NCBI GenBank assembly: GCA_002383325.1
Contig: DFYJ01000094.1
Span: 35,151-74,767 of the forward strand
DNA: 39,617 nucleotides
Source: Candidatus Aminicenantes bacterium UBA4085
GTDB lineage: Bacteria; Acidobacteriota; Aminicenantia; Aminicenantales; UBA4085
Reading direction: 5' to 3'
Under the pieces are notes generated by a model. It searched no databases. It saw nothing but the letters and a program-made list of their open reading frames with translations, and had not been told where the DNA came from. Each line of letters opens with the position of its first letter. Position 1 is the stretch's first letter. A program made the position numbers and the translations under genes. Shown piece after piece: positions 14,548-24,186 of the stretch.

Positions 14548-16751
14548 AACCCGGCCGGCTTCTCGGCCGGCAGCGGTGTCGAGGCCCCGGCCAGGAACTT
14601 GGCCAGCCCGGCCTTCTTGTAGATGGCCAGCGACTCTTCATTCGTCAGAGGCGCCCGCCGCCGCAGCGACTCCAGGATGCGGATGATCGAGACCGGCACC
14701 TCGGCCGCCTGCCCGACCTCCTGCGGCTTGTTCCCGAAGAAATCGACCACGTCGAAGAGGACCGCGTTGGCCTCGCCGTAGGAGACCGGCTTGCGGGACC
14801 CGAAGGCCTTGATCCAAGCCGCCCCGGCCAGGACGTCGTTGACGTGGGACTGGACGAGGTACGTGGCCCGGCCGATGAGCTTCAGGTTGGACGGGCTGAC
14901 ATTGGTCATGGTGTTGCCGACAACCTTGCCCAGCTTGGCCATGACCGCCGTGGAGTGGGCGTTGAGGAGCATCTTGAGGCCGACCTGGGCCCGCACGCCG
15001 AACGGGTCATCGGACCCGTCGACGGCCAGCGTGACGGCGGCCACCGTCTGTTTCTTAGGATCGGCCTTGAGGGCCGGCAGATCCTTCGGGCTCGCGGCGG
15101 CCCCGCCGGCTCCGGTACGGATCTGGATGAGGCCGAGGTGGGCCCCATTCCCGAGGCTCGTTTGGATGAAGCGTTGAGCGGCCGAGCCCGGATTCATCAG
15201 GGCGGCAGGCTCAGGGTCGATGAGGGCCAGAACGGCCAGATCTCCCGCCTTGGGCGCCCGGCGCGCGGCGTTCGTACCGGCAGAGGAAAAGTCGTAGAGG
15301 CCGGCCTGATCGTCGCCCGCCTTGGCCAGGCTGGCCAGCGCCTTGTCGCGGAGATAGCCGTCCTCGATCTGCGTCTCGAACGGCTCCTTGTAGATCTGCG
15401 GCTTGAGGCCGCGGAACGGACGGCCCAAGAAGGCCGACCAGGCGGCCTTGGCGTCGGGGGCGTCGGTCCAGACTTGGATCCAGCACTTGCGCCTCGTCTC
15501 GCGGACCGTGTCCAGCGGATAGAGGCGGAAGGTCGGGCTTCGCTCCGTGCTGTCGATGAAGACGGTGATCAGCCCGGCTTGGGCGAAGTAGGTCGAAAAG
15601 CGGCCCTTGCCGTAGACCGACGCCTCGAGGTCGGTCAGCTTGGCCAGGGCTGGTACTTGCCGGACGAGCTCCGCTTGGACCGGAGCGAAGGCTCTCAGCC
15701 TGGCCGCGAGCGACGTCTCCTGGCGGAAGCCCAGACGCTCCATCTCCTTGCGCGACAGCAGGGGGCGGAGGAACTGCTCCACGGCCGTCTCCAAGACCGA
15801 GGCGATGACGAACGTCTCGATGGTCGTGGCCTGCATCCGGGTCGAGCCCGTGATGGCCTGCGGTCCGGTCGTCAGGTTGATCTTGGTGATGCCCGGCTCG
15901 TCCAGGACCTTGCGGCTCCGCTCGAACGGGCGCAGCCGGTCATCGGGGTTGTTGTAGACGAAATAGAGCCGCCTGCGGCTGGCCTCCGCGGTGTAGCCGG
16001 GGCGGGCTTTTCCCTGCTCGTGGGCGCCCAGCACGGTCCCGATCACCGAGGACGTCTCGCCGCCTTCGGTGACGGCGATGACCACGTCGCCGGGCAGGAT
16101 GCCGCGGTCCCTCAGCTGGAGGCGGCCGATGAGGAGCAGATCCTCGAAGCCCTCCAGCGAGCTGATCAGAGCCCGGTCGGCCCCGGTCATCTCGCCGATC
16201 AGGGCCTCCTCGACGGCCGGGTCGAGGCGGCCGCGGATCTTGGCCCAAAGACCCGGCTCCGCCTTCACCCGCCGCCAGAAAGGCCGCCAGAACGAGCTCT
16301 CCATCTGCTTGGCCAGGCGTCCGGTGGCGCCGCAGCCGTAGACATAGATGCGGCGCTTCTCGGCCAGGGCCCGGCCGATTTCGGCCGCCAGACCTTCCAG
16401 GGCCTGCGGCTTGGCGGCCAATTCGGCCAGCCGGGCCGTGACATCGGCGTCCACCGCCAGCAGCATGCGCAGGCCGGCTTCCGTATTGGTTCGGATCCTT
16501 TCGCTCAGGTTCCAGGTCTTGGCATGGCGCTGCTCGGTCAGCAGGGTGTGGAGCTGGAACGGCGTCTTGGCGACGACATAGTCCATCGACTCGGCCGAGG
16601 CGGCGATCCCGAGGAGCTTGAGAAGCGGGCCGTCGGCGGGGAGGGCGGCCGGCGCGGGAAGGTCCTGGGCCGGCCCGGCCGCGAGAGGCATCAGGAGCGC
16701 GGCCGCCAGGAGGATAGCCGCCGCGACCTCACCCGTATTGATGCGTGTCAT
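14544..16751 (-). CDS. Exported tandem SIS-domain protein, MurQ/GCKR-like
   Basis: 735 residues from ATG 16751 (AAGGAG about nine bases upstream; a GTG at 16769 is possible). The first 35 residues form a signal peptide (VAAAILLAAALLMPLAAG), so the protein should leave the cytoplasm. The first SIS domain has VYGCGATGRLAKQMESSF near residue 135, GADRALISSLEGFED, VTEGGETSSVIG and TTGPQAITGSTRMQATT. The second half carries KMLLNAHSTAVMAKLGKVVGNTMTNV, a MurQ-like block. It is more than twice the length of MurQ and closer in layout to the two-SIS glucokinase regulator GCKR. The glutamate of MurQ's DASE motif is not matched, so the etherase reaction is doubtful. Last gene of the tatA operon, starting inside the dCMP deaminase gene. 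Confidence 0.8.
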   Translation of the reverse strand: MTRINTGEVAAAILLAAALLMPLAAGPAQDLPAPAALPADGPLLKLLGIAASAESMDYVVAKTPFQLHTLLTEQRHAKTWNLSERIRTNTEAGLRMLLAVDADVTARLAELAAKPQALEGLAAEIGRALAEKRRIYVYGCGATGRLAKQMESSFWRPFWRRVKAEPGLWAKIRGRLDPAVEEALIGEMTGADRALISSLEGFEDLLLIGRLQLRDRGILPGDVVIAVTEGGETSSVIGTVLGAHEQGKARPGYTAEASRRRLYFVYNNPDDRLRPFERSRKVLDEPGITKINLTTGPQAITGSTRMQATTIETFVIASVLETAVEQFLRPLLSRKEMERLGFRQETSLAARLRAFAPVQAELVRQVPALAKLTDLEASVYGKGRFSTYFAQAGLITVFIDSTERSPTFRLYPLDTVRETRRKCWIQVWTDAPDAKAAWSAFLGRPFRGLKPQIYKEPFETQIEDGYLRDKALASLAKAGDDQAGLYDFSSAGTNAARRAPKAGDLAVLALIDPEPAALMNPGSAAQRFIQTSLGNGAHLGLIQIRTGAGGAAASPKDLPALKADPKKQTVAAVTLAVDGSDDPFGVRAQVGLKMLLNAHSTAVMAKLGKVVGNTMTNVSPSNLKLIGRATYLVQSHVNDVLAGAAWIKAFGSRKPVSYGEANAVLFDVVDFFGNKPQEVGQAAEVPVSIIRILESLRRRAPLTNEESLAIYKKAGLAKFLAGASTPLPAEKPAGF
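14551..14570. terminator. GC-rich hairpin at the kamA/SIS convergence
   Basis: CCGGCCG and CGGCCGG pair perfectly around a GCTTCT loop, just past the kamA stop and inside the end of the convergent gene. It may help end transcription from either side, but no U-run follows. Confidence 0.3.
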
Positions 16752-17241
16752 CGAGGATGTCTCCTTCACGCCAGGCGGCGGCCCATTCGTCGACCCGGAA
16801 GACGAGAAATCCCCCGTCGGTCGTGGAGCAGACGATGCGGTCCAGTCCGGCGTTGATGATCATCTTCTTGCAGATGTAGCAGGGGAAGGCGTTGACCGGC
16901 TTGGCCGCATCGCCGGGCTCGCTGCCGAAGATGTACATATCGCCGCCCAGCAGGCTGACCCCGGCCCGGGCCGCGTTGATGATGGCGTTCTGCTCGGCAT
17001 GGACCGAGCGGCACAGCTCGTAGCGCTGGCCGTGCGGGATGGCCAGCTTGTCCCTCAGGCAGAACCCGTGTTCCAGGCTGTCGCGCGTCTTGCGCGGCGC
17101 CCCGACGTAGCCCGTGGAGACGATCTGGTCGTCGCGGACGATGAGCGAGCCGATGGACCGCCGGAAGCAGGTGCTCCGGCGCCCGACCTCGCGGGCGATG
17201 CCCAGGTAGTACTCGTCCTTGCTGACGCGCGGCTGATTCAT
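16729..17241 (-). CDS. dCMP deaminase-like zinc deaminase
   Basis: 170 residues. Zinc ligands and catalytic Glu are in SVHAEQNAI (HAE) and FPCYICKK (PCxxC), the cytidine/deoxycytidylate deaminase signature. The N-terminal DEYYLGIAREVGRRSTCFRRSIGSLIVRDDQIVSTGYVGAPR and the extra cysteine/histidine segment LEHGFCLRDKL match ComEB/dCMP deaminase. It should convert dCMP to dUMP for thymidylate synthesis. It overlaps the upstream kinase gene by ATGA and its end overlaps the SIS gene start by 23 bases. Confidence 0.9.
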   Translation of the reverse strand: MNQPRVSKDEYYLGIAREVGRRSTCFRRSIGSLIVRDDQIVSTGYVGAPRKTRDSLEHGFCLRDKLAIPHGQRYELCRSVHAEQNAIINAARAGVSLLGGDMYIFGSEPGDAAKPVNAFPCYICKKMIINAGLDRIVCSTTDGGFLVFRVDEWAAAWREGDILDDTHQYG

Positions 17242-17777
17242 AGAGCTTCCTCCAGGCGGCGATGCAGGTCTTCGATGGACCCGCCGTTGTCGATGCGGAT
17301 GTCGGCCAGGGCCAGGCAGGCATCCAGCTGCTGTGCGGCCGGGTCCGATCCGCGCTCCTCGGCCTCCTTGCGGACGAAGGCTTCCAGGTCGGTCGCCGAC
17401 TCGTCGCGACCCCTCCGGCCGACGCGCTCGAAGCGAACGGAGGGCGGGGCGTCGAAGGCCAGCAGGATGAAGCCGGGCTCGCTGCGCAAGACGGCGACCT
17501 CGGCCGGGTTGCGGATGCTGTCGATGGCCGTCGGCCCCTCGACCCGGGCCAGCACCCGCCGGGCTAGGACGTCGGGGCCGAAGGCCCGCCGCAGGGCGTT
17601 GCCCTCGGCGATCAGGCTGTCGCGCGTCTCGGGGACGCCGTTGCGCCGCAGCTCCTCCCGGATGACGTCGGAGAGGGACAGGTAGGCGTAGCCGCGCGAC
17701 TGCAGCCAGGCCGCGGCCTCCCCTTTGCCGGAGCCGTTGCTCCCGGTCAGCCCGACGAGGCGATAGCGAAGGGGCAT
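17238..17777 (-). CDS. P-loop kinase related to dephospho-CoA kinase/nucleoside monophosphate kinases
   Basis: 179 residues from ATG 17777; the frame extends upstream only over tatC. The Walker A loop is GLTGSNGSGKGEAA (residues 9-22). SDVIREELRRNG follows, like the lid/acceptor region in CoaE-type and archaeal adenylate-kinase-like proteins. AIDSIRNPAEVAVLRSEPGFILLAFDAP resembles the Walker B region of that AAA_18-like group. Coupling to a dCMP deaminase hints at a deoxynucleotide kinase role. This is inference, and true CoaE is less likely because its usual DxPLL motif is absent. Confidence 0.75.
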   Translation of the reverse strand: MPLRYRLVGLTGSNGSGKGEAAAWLQSRGYAYLSLSDVIREELRRNGVPETRDSLIAEGNALRRAFGPDVLARRVLARVEGPTAIDSIRNPAEVAVLRSEPGFILLAFDAPPSVRFERVGRRGRDESATDLEAFVRKEAEERGSDPAAQQLDACLALADIRIDNGGSIEDLHRRLEEAL

Positions 17778-17785
17778 GGAAAGCC

Positions 17786-18556
17786 TCAGCCGGCCGGGGA
17801 GGTCTCTTCCTTGCGGGCCTTGCGATCCTTCCGCTCGCGGCCGAAGACGAGGGCGATCAGGACGCTGAGACCGTAGAGGACCATCATGGGCCCGGCGATG
17901 ATCAGCTGGTTGACCATGTCGGGCGAGGGGGTGATGACGGCGGCGATGATGAAGATCCCCAGGACCGCGTATTTGAAGTTCTTGACCATCCACTTGGAAG
18001 TGACGATGCCCATGCGGGAGAGGAAGAAGATCAGGGTCGGCATCTCGAAGACCAGGCCGATGCCGACCAGCATCTTGACGGTCAGGCCGAAGAACTGATC
18101 GACCGTGATGACGGCCTTGAAGTCGCTGCCCAGCTGGAGAAAGAAGCGGCAGGCGAAGGGGTAAGCCACGTAGTAGGCGAAGGCCGCCCCGCCCAGGAAG
18201 AAGACCGTGGTGAAGAGCACGAACGGCGCGACGTACTTCTTCTCCTTTTGGTACAGACCGGGGGCTATGAACTTCCAGATCTGGTAGAAGATGAAGGGCG
18301 AGACGACGAAGAGGGCGGTCAGGAACGAGACCTTGATGTAGAGCATGAAGGGCTCGGTCAGCTTGAGGAACGACATCGGCTCGGACAGGAACCGGGTCAG
18401 CGGCCGGGACAGGAAGCGGTAGATGTCCTTGCTGAAGGCATAGGCCGGGATGATGGCCACGAAGATCGAGATGAAGCAGAGGAAAAGCCGCTTGCGGAGG
18501 TCCTCGAGGTGCTCGAGGAAGGTCATCTCGTCAGGTGATTTTCTTGCCTTCCTCAT
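17786..18556 (-). CDS. tatC: Twin-arginine translocase subunit TatC
   Basis: 256 residues with six membrane segments. The conserved N-terminal FLEHLEDLRKRL binds the twin-arginine signal, and FIFYQIWKFIAPGLYQKEKK in the first cytoplasmic loop and the periplasmic FEMPTLIFFL region are also typical. The C-terminus is a short basic tail. ATG 18556 lies inside tatA; Met11 (ATG 18526), directly after the tatA stop, is a possible alternative and also leaves a complete family N-terminus. Neither has a strong ribosome binding site. It works with TatA to export folded proteins. Confidence 0.96.
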   Translation of the reverse strand: MRKARKSPDEMTFLEHLEDLRKRLFLCFISIFVAIIPAYAFSKDIYRFLSRPLTRFLSEPMSFLKLTEPFMLYIKVSFLTALFVVSPFIFYQIWKFIAPGLYQKEKKYVAPFVLFTTVFFLGGAAFAYYVAYPFACRFFLQLGSDFKAVITVDQFFGLTVKMLVGIGLVFEMPTLIFFLSRMGIVTSKWMVKNFKYAVLGIFIIAAVITPSPDMVNQLIIAGPMMVLYGLSVLIALVFGRERKDRKARKEETSPAG

Positions 18557-18785
18557 CCGTGGTGATGTCCTTGAGGTCTTTCTTGATGCCGTCCTGGATC
18601 TCCCGCAGATCGTCGGCCCGGATCTGCTCCTCGAATCGGTCCTTGATCTCCTCGGTCGACTTCTTGAACTCGCGCATGGCCTTGCCGATCGAGCGGCCGA
18701 TCTCGGGCATCTTCTTGGGACCGAAGACGAGCAGGGCGACGACCATGATGATCATCATCTCGGTCAGGCCGATGTTGCCGAACAT
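18531..18785 (-). CDS. tatA: Twin-arginine translocase subunit TatA/E
   Basis: 84 residues: a short N-terminal membrane helix (IGLTEMMIIMVVALLVFG), the hinge FGPKKMPEIGRSIGKAMREFKK with the conserved Phe-Gly-Pro, an amphipathic helix, then an acidic coiled tail. TatA versus TatB cannot be fixed by sequence alone; only one such gene is present, so it may do both jobs. First gene of an operon with tatC, the kinase, the deaminase and the SIS protein, behind a good promoter. Confidence 0.93.
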   Translation of the reverse strand: MFGNIGLTEMMIIMVVALLVFGPKKMPEIGRSIGKAMREFKKSTEEIKDRFEEQIRADDLREIQDGIKKDLKDITTDEEGKKIT

Positions 18786-18811
18786 GGTTTTCTCGCTTCG
18801 GGAGCCCTGGA

Positions 18812-18840
18812 ATGATAGTGCTTTGCCCTCCCCGGGTCAA
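18812..18840 (-). promoter_or_regulatory. Promoter of the tatA operon
   Basis: On the minus strand TTGACC (18840-18835), a 17-base spacer and TATCAT (18817-18812). It lies 27 bases before the tatA ATG and is interlocked with the opposing ctp promoter. Confidence 0.65.
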
Positions 18841-18851
18841 TCTGCTAAAAT
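18823..18851 (+). promoter_or_regulatory. Promoter of the ctp-mutL operon
   Basis: TTGCCC (18823-18828), a 17-base spacer and TAAAAT (18846-18851). The predicted start near 18858 leaves a leader of about 12 bases, with no ribosome binding site before the ATG at 18870. Confidence 0.55.
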
Positions 18852-18869
18852 AATGGTCCCCTGACGCCC

Positions 18870-20432
18870 ATGCGCAAGACTGCCTGGATTCTGGCCGCCC
18901 TCCTGTTCTCCGGCGCCCTCCTCGTCCGCCCGCTCGGGGTCGACGACGAGATTTGGCAGAACGGGCTTAACAAAATCGAGGACATGATGGAGATTGTCCA
19001 GCGGGCTTACTTCAAGCCCGTGGACGACAACGACCTGGCCTCGGAAGCCGTCAAGGGCATGCTCCAGACGCTCGACCCCCACTCCTACCTCCTGGAGCCG
19101 GACAGCTTCTCCCGCATGGCTGAGGAGCAGAGAGGCAAGTACTTCGGGGTCGGGATGCAGATCCAGAAGCACGAGGGCCGCTTGGTCGTCGTCTCGCCCA
19201 TGGAAGGCACCCCGGCCTGGCGCCTGGGCGTCCAGCCGGCCGACATCATCAGCCACATCAACGGCGAGGACACCGTGCCGATCTCGGCCCAGGACGCGGT
19301 CAACAAGCTGCGCGGCCCCAAGGGCACCAAGGTCGACGTGACCTTCGTCCGGGAAGGCGCGGCCAAGCCGATCCAGCTGACCATCGAGCGGGCCGAGATC
19401 CCCCTCTACAGCGTCCCTTACTCCTTCATGCTGCCGGGCGACGTCGGCTATATCCTGGTCCGCTACTTCGCCGAGTCCACGGCCGAGGAGCTGGAGGCCA
19501 AGCTGGAAGGGCTGGCCGCCCGGGGCGCCAAGAGCATCCTCCTCGATCTGCGCGCCAACGCCGGCGGCTCCCTCGTCCAGGCCATCGAGGTCTCGGAGCT
19601 GTTCATCCCCAAGGGGGAGATGGTGGTCTCGATGAAGGGCCGCAACCGGGCCTTTGACCGGAGCTTCTCGGCCCTGCGGACCAATCCCTACGAGAAGCTG
19701 CCCCTCGTCGTGCTCATCGACCAGGGCAGCGCCTCGGCCTCCGAGATCGTGGCCGGCGCGGTCATGGACAACGACCGCGGCCTGGTCGTGGGCTCGGACT
19801 CCTGGGGCAAGGGCCTGGTCCAGCAGATGTTCCCGCTGGGGCCCAACATGGCTGTGGCCATCACCATCGCCAAGTACTACACCCCGAGCGGCCGCTCCAT
19901 CCAGCGCGACTTCAGCCGCCTGGACGATTACCTCCTGGACAAGGTGGCGGCCGACAAGCCGCGCGAGGTTCGGACCACCCTCAAGGGCCGCAAGGTGCTG
20001 GGGCAGGGCGGCATCACGCCCGACGAGACCGTCCCCTTCACCCTGCATACCTACGTCTTCGAGCTGCGCGGCCGCGGCGCCTTCTTCAATTACGTCCGCA
20101 AGCTCGTCTCACACCAAACGGCCCTCGGCAGGACGCTGGCCTTCCCGGCCGATCCGCCGGAGGAGGCCGGGGGGCGGACCCAGGCCCCCAAGCCGTTCTT
20201 AGCCGACGCCCGTCTCCTGGAGGACTTCCGGGCCTACCTCAAGGCCTCCGGGCTCGATGCCGACGCCAAGCGCTTCAAGGCCGCCGAGCCCGACCTGATG
20301 CGGGAGCTGGAGAGGGAGATCGCCTCTTCGCTTTGGGGGCAGGAGGAGGGCTGGAAGGCTTTCGAGCGGACCGACCCCCAGATCCTGCGGGCCCTCAAGC
20401 TGGTGCCCGAGGCCGCCAAGTTCATCGAATAG
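18870..20432 (+). CDS. S41 family C-terminal processing peptidase
   Basis: 520 residues with an N-terminal signal (TAWILAALLFSGALLV). A PDZ domain covers about residues 90-175 (GVGMQIQKHEGRLVVVSPMEGTPAWRLGVQPADIISHINGE). The S41 core follows: GYILVRYFAESTAEELE, LLDLRANAGGSLVQA, and the catalytic Ser289 in GSASASEIVAGA with Lys314 in SWGKGLVQ. The 25-residue spacing between Ser and Lys matches CtpA-type enzymes. About 130 residues of extra C-terminal helix follow. It cleaves proteins from their C-termini in the periplasm. First gene of a seven-gene operon; the next gene starts 41 bases on. Confidence 0.93.
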   Translation: MRKTAWILAALLFSGALLVRPLGVDDEIWQNGLNKIEDMMEIVQRAYFKPVDDNDLASEAVKGMLQTLDPHSYLLEPDSFSRMAEEQRGKYFGVGMQIQKHEGRLVVVSPMEGTPAWRLGVQPADIISHINGEDTVPISAQDAVNKLRGPKGTKVDVTFVREGAAKPIQLTIERAEIPLYSVPYSFMLPGDVGYILVRYFAESTAEELEAKLEGLAARGAKSILLDLRANAGGSLVQAIEVSELFIPKGEMVVSMKGRNRAFDRSFSALRTNPYEKLPLVVLIDQGSASASEIVAGAVMDNDRGLVVGSDSWGKGLVQQMFPLGPNMAVAITIAKYYTPSGRSIQRDFSRLDDYLLDKVAADKPREVRTTLKGRKVLGQGGITPDETVPFTLHTYVFELRGRGAFFNYVRKLVSHQTALGRTLAFPADPPEEAGGRTQAPKPFLADARLLEDFRAYLKASGLDADAKRFKAAEPDLMRELEREIASSLWGQEEGWKAFERTDPQILRALKLVPEAAKFIE

Positions 20433-20473
20433 GCCGGGCCTCGGTCGACCGGCGCCCGGCGGAGGGGAGAGCG

Positions 20474-20941
20474 ATGAAGATCGCCCTGGCGTCCGACCAC
20501 GCCGGATACGACCTCAAGGAGGCCGTGGGCCGGTTCCTGGCCGACCGCGGCGTCGCCTTCACCGACTTCGGCTCCGGGGCCGGCGAGTCGGTCGACTACG
20601 TCGACCTGGCCGAGTCCGCGGCCGCCTCCGTGGCCGCCGGCGGCCACGACCGGGCTATCCTGATCTGCGGGACCGGGATGGGCATGTCCATCGTGGCCAA
20701 CAAGCTGCCCGGCCTGCGGGCGACCCTCTGCTGGAACGCCTACACGGCCGAGATGAGCCGCCGCCACAACGACTCCAACTGCCTGACCCTGGGCGGCCGG
20801 GTCCTGTCGGTCGAGGAAGGCCTGGCCATCGTCCGCATCTGGCTGGAGACGCCCTTCGAAGGCGGCCGCCACCAGCGCCGCCTGGATAAGATCCGGGCCG
20901 TCGAGGAACGCCGCTGCGGCGCCGAAGCCGCAAAATCATAG
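20474..20941 (+). CDS. rpiB: Ribose-5-phosphate isomerase B-type (RpiB/LacAB)
   Basis: 155 residues from ATG 20474 with a GGAGGGGAG ribosome binding site. Family marks are IALASDHAGYDLKEAV at the N-terminus, DFG and VDYVDLA, then LICGTGMGMSIVANKLPGLRATLCWN, where the cysteine is the catalytic base, and SRRHNDSNCLTLGGRV. It interconverts ribose-5-phosphate and ribulose-5-phosphate. It is followed by glyA and purD, a grouping seen in many genomes. Confidence 0.95.
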   Translation: MKIALASDHAGYDLKEAVGRFLADRGVAFTDFGSGAGESVDYVDLAESAAASVAAGGHDRAILICGTGMGMSIVANKLPGLRATLCWNAYTAEMSRRHNDSNCLTLGGRVLSVEEGLAIVRIWLETPFEGGRHQRRLDKIRAVEERRCGAEAAKS

Positions 20942-20962
20942 ATTCCAAAGGAGTCCGCTTTC

Positions 20963-22399
20963 ATGCCGTCATTCAGCGACAAGACCGAGGCCCTCTGCCG
21001 ACGGGTCGAGGGCAACAATACCTGGCGCCAGAAGCAGTGCTTCAACCTCATCCCGTCCGAGTCCTCGCCCTCGCTGCTGGTCAGGATGTGCGAGATCTCC
21101 GATCCGGCCGGGCGCTATGCCGAGCACCGGTCCATGAAGGGCGAGGAGGTCTACTTCTATCAGGGCATCGACTTCATCCGCGACGTGGAGATCGAGGCTC
21201 AGCGCGAGCTGGCCGCCTACTTCGGCTGCACCGACTTGGAGCTTCGCCCGGTCAGCGGCCAGATGGCCAACGAGGTCGTCTTCAAGGGGGTGGTCAAGTA
21301 CATCAACCGGAGCAAGCCTGCCGGGACCGCCTCGCGGCGGATGCGCCTGGTCATGAACAACGACCTGGGTCTCGGCGGCCACCTCAGCGCCCAGCCCATG
21401 GGCGCCCTCTACAACTGGATCGAAGAGGACCCGGCCACCGGCAAGGAGAACGTGGTCAACTTCCCTGTCCGTAAGGACAACCCCTACGAGGCCGACCTGG
21501 AGGCCCTGGCCGCCCTCCTCGAGACTCATAAACCCGAGCTCATCGTCTTCGGCAAGAGCATGTTCATCACCCGCGAACCGGTCCGGTTCGTGGCCGACAT
21601 CGTCCGCTCCTGGCCCGTCCGCCCCATCCTGATGTTCGACATGGCCCACGTCCTGGGCCTCTACGGCGCCTTCCAGGAGCCGTTCGCCGAGGGCGCGGAC
21701 ATCGTCACCGGCAGTACTCACAAGACGTTTTTCGGTCCCCAACGCGGAGTCGTGGCCGGCGCCATCGCCAAGGGCAGCCCTTTGCGCCCGCTGTGGATCG
21801 ATATCCGCTCCCGGGCCTTCCCCGGCTCGACCTCCAACCACCACCTGGGCACCCTGCTCGGGCTGCTCATGGCCTCCTACGAGATGAACGCTTTCAAGGC
21901 CGACTACCAGGCCGCGGTCCGGCGCAACGCCAAGTCCCTGGCCAAGTCGCTGGCCGCCCACGGCGTCCCGGTCGAGGGCGACCCGGCCAAGGATTACACC
22001 GAGACCCATCAGGTCCTGGCCCGGGTCAAGGCCTTCGGCCCCGGCATGGACATCGCCCGGCGGCTTGAGGACAACAATATCGTGGTCAATTACCAGGCCT
22101 TGCCCGACGACGCCACGTTCCTGGACTCCTCCGGCATCCGCATCGGCGTCCAGGAGATGACCCGCTTCGGCATGACTGAGCCCGATTTCGACAGGCTGGC
22201 CGGCTATATGGCCGACTGCATCATCCGCAACCGTCCGGTCAAGGACGAGGTGGCCGCCTTCCGCCGGGGCTTCCTGGAGATGCGCTACTGCCTGCCGATG
22301 GAGCAGGCCCTGCCGCTGGCCGCGCGCGTCTTCGCCTCGGCCGTGCCGGAGCCGGGCTTCGCCGCCCGCTTCGCCGAGAATCTGGCGGGACTGGCCTGA
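20963..22399 (+). CDS. glyA: Serine hydroxymethyltransferase-like PLP enzyme (divergent GlyA)
   Basis: 478 residues, longer than the usual 415-430. NLIPSESSPSLLVR (SHMT has NLIASENxxS), AEHRSMKGEEVYFYQGIDFI, LRPVSGQMAN, FDMAHVLGL and the PLP lysine Lys254 in GSTHKTFFGPQRG identify the family. SHMT normally has STTHKTLRGPRGG, so this copy diverges around the lysine. The C-terminal 60 residues extend past the usual end. It should convert serine to glycine with tetrahydrofolate, feeding purine synthesis by the next gene, purD. A related PLP activity on another beta-hydroxy amino acid cannot be excluded. Confidence 0.85.
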   Translation: MPSFSDKTEALCRRVEGNNTWRQKQCFNLIPSESSPSLLVRMCEISDPAGRYAEHRSMKGEEVYFYQGIDFIRDVEIEAQRELAAYFGCTDLELRPVSGQMANEVVFKGVVKYINRSKPAGTASRRMRLVMNNDLGLGGHLSAQPMGALYNWIEEDPATGKENVVNFPVRKDNPYEADLEALAALLETHKPELIVFGKSMFITREPVRFVADIVRSWPVRPILMFDMAHVLGLYGAFQEPFAEGADIVTGSTHKTFFGPQRGVVAGAIAKGSPLRPLWIDIRSRAFPGSTSNHHLGTLLGLLMASYEMNAFKADYQAAVRRNAKSLAKSLAAHGVPVEGDPAKDYTETHQVLARVKAFGPGMDIARRLEDNNIVVNYQALPDDATFLDSSGIRIGVQEMTRFGMTEPDFDRLAGYMADCIIRNRPVKDEVAAFRRGFLEMRYCLPMEQALPLAARVFASAVPEPGFAARFAENLAGLA

Positions 22400-22400
22400 G

Positions 22401-23684
<1,284 letters not shown>

Positions 23685-23694
23685 GGAGACACGC

Positions 23695-24186
23695 ATGGAC
23701 GTTATGATCTTCATTGGCAGCGCTTCCGACCTGGACGTCGTCAAGGACACCCTCGACACCCTCAAGGCTTTCGAGGTGCCCTATGCCATGGAAGTGACTT
23801 CGGCCCACCGCTCACCGGATCGGACGGTCGAGCTTGTCCGGCGGGGCGAGGCGGAAGGGACGGAGGTCTTCATCGCCGTGGCCGGCAAGGCCGCCCACCT
23901 GGCCGGCGTCGTGGCCGCCCATACCACCCGGCCGGTCATCGGCGTGCCCGTGGAAAGCGGCGGCCTGGGCGGGCTGGACGCCCTGCTCTCGACCGTCCAG
24001 ATGCCCAAGGGCATTCCCGTCGCCGCCATGGGCACCGGCAAAGCCGGCGCGGCCAATGCGGCCATGCTGGCCGTGCAGATCTTGGCCCTCAAGAATCCCG
24101 CCCTGCGGCGCAAGCTGGCCGAGTTCAAGGCCCGCCTGGCGGCCCAGGTCGAGACAGACTCGGAGAAGGTCAAGCAGGCTCTATGA
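23695..24186 (+). CDS. purE: N5-carboxyaminoimidazole ribonucleotide mutase, class I-like
   Basis: 163 residues from ATG 23695 with GAGGAG upstream; the frame is open earlier but only over purD. Motifs: IFIGSASDLDVVKDTLDTL, VTSAHRSPDRT with the catalytic His, AGKAAHLAGVVAAHTTRPVIGVPV and LLSTVQMPKGIPVA. SAHR and the AAHL block favour class I. A PurK partner is expected elsewhere. The stop overlaps the mtaB start (ATGA). Confidence 0.95.
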   Translation: MDVMIFIGSASDLDVVKDTLDTLKAFEVPYAMEVTSAHRSPDRTVELVRRGEAEGTEVFIAVAGKAAHLAGVVAAHTTRPVIGVPVESGGLGGLDALLSTVQMPKGIPVAAMGTGKAGAANAAMLAVQILALKNPALRRKLAEFKARLAAQVETDSEKVKQAL

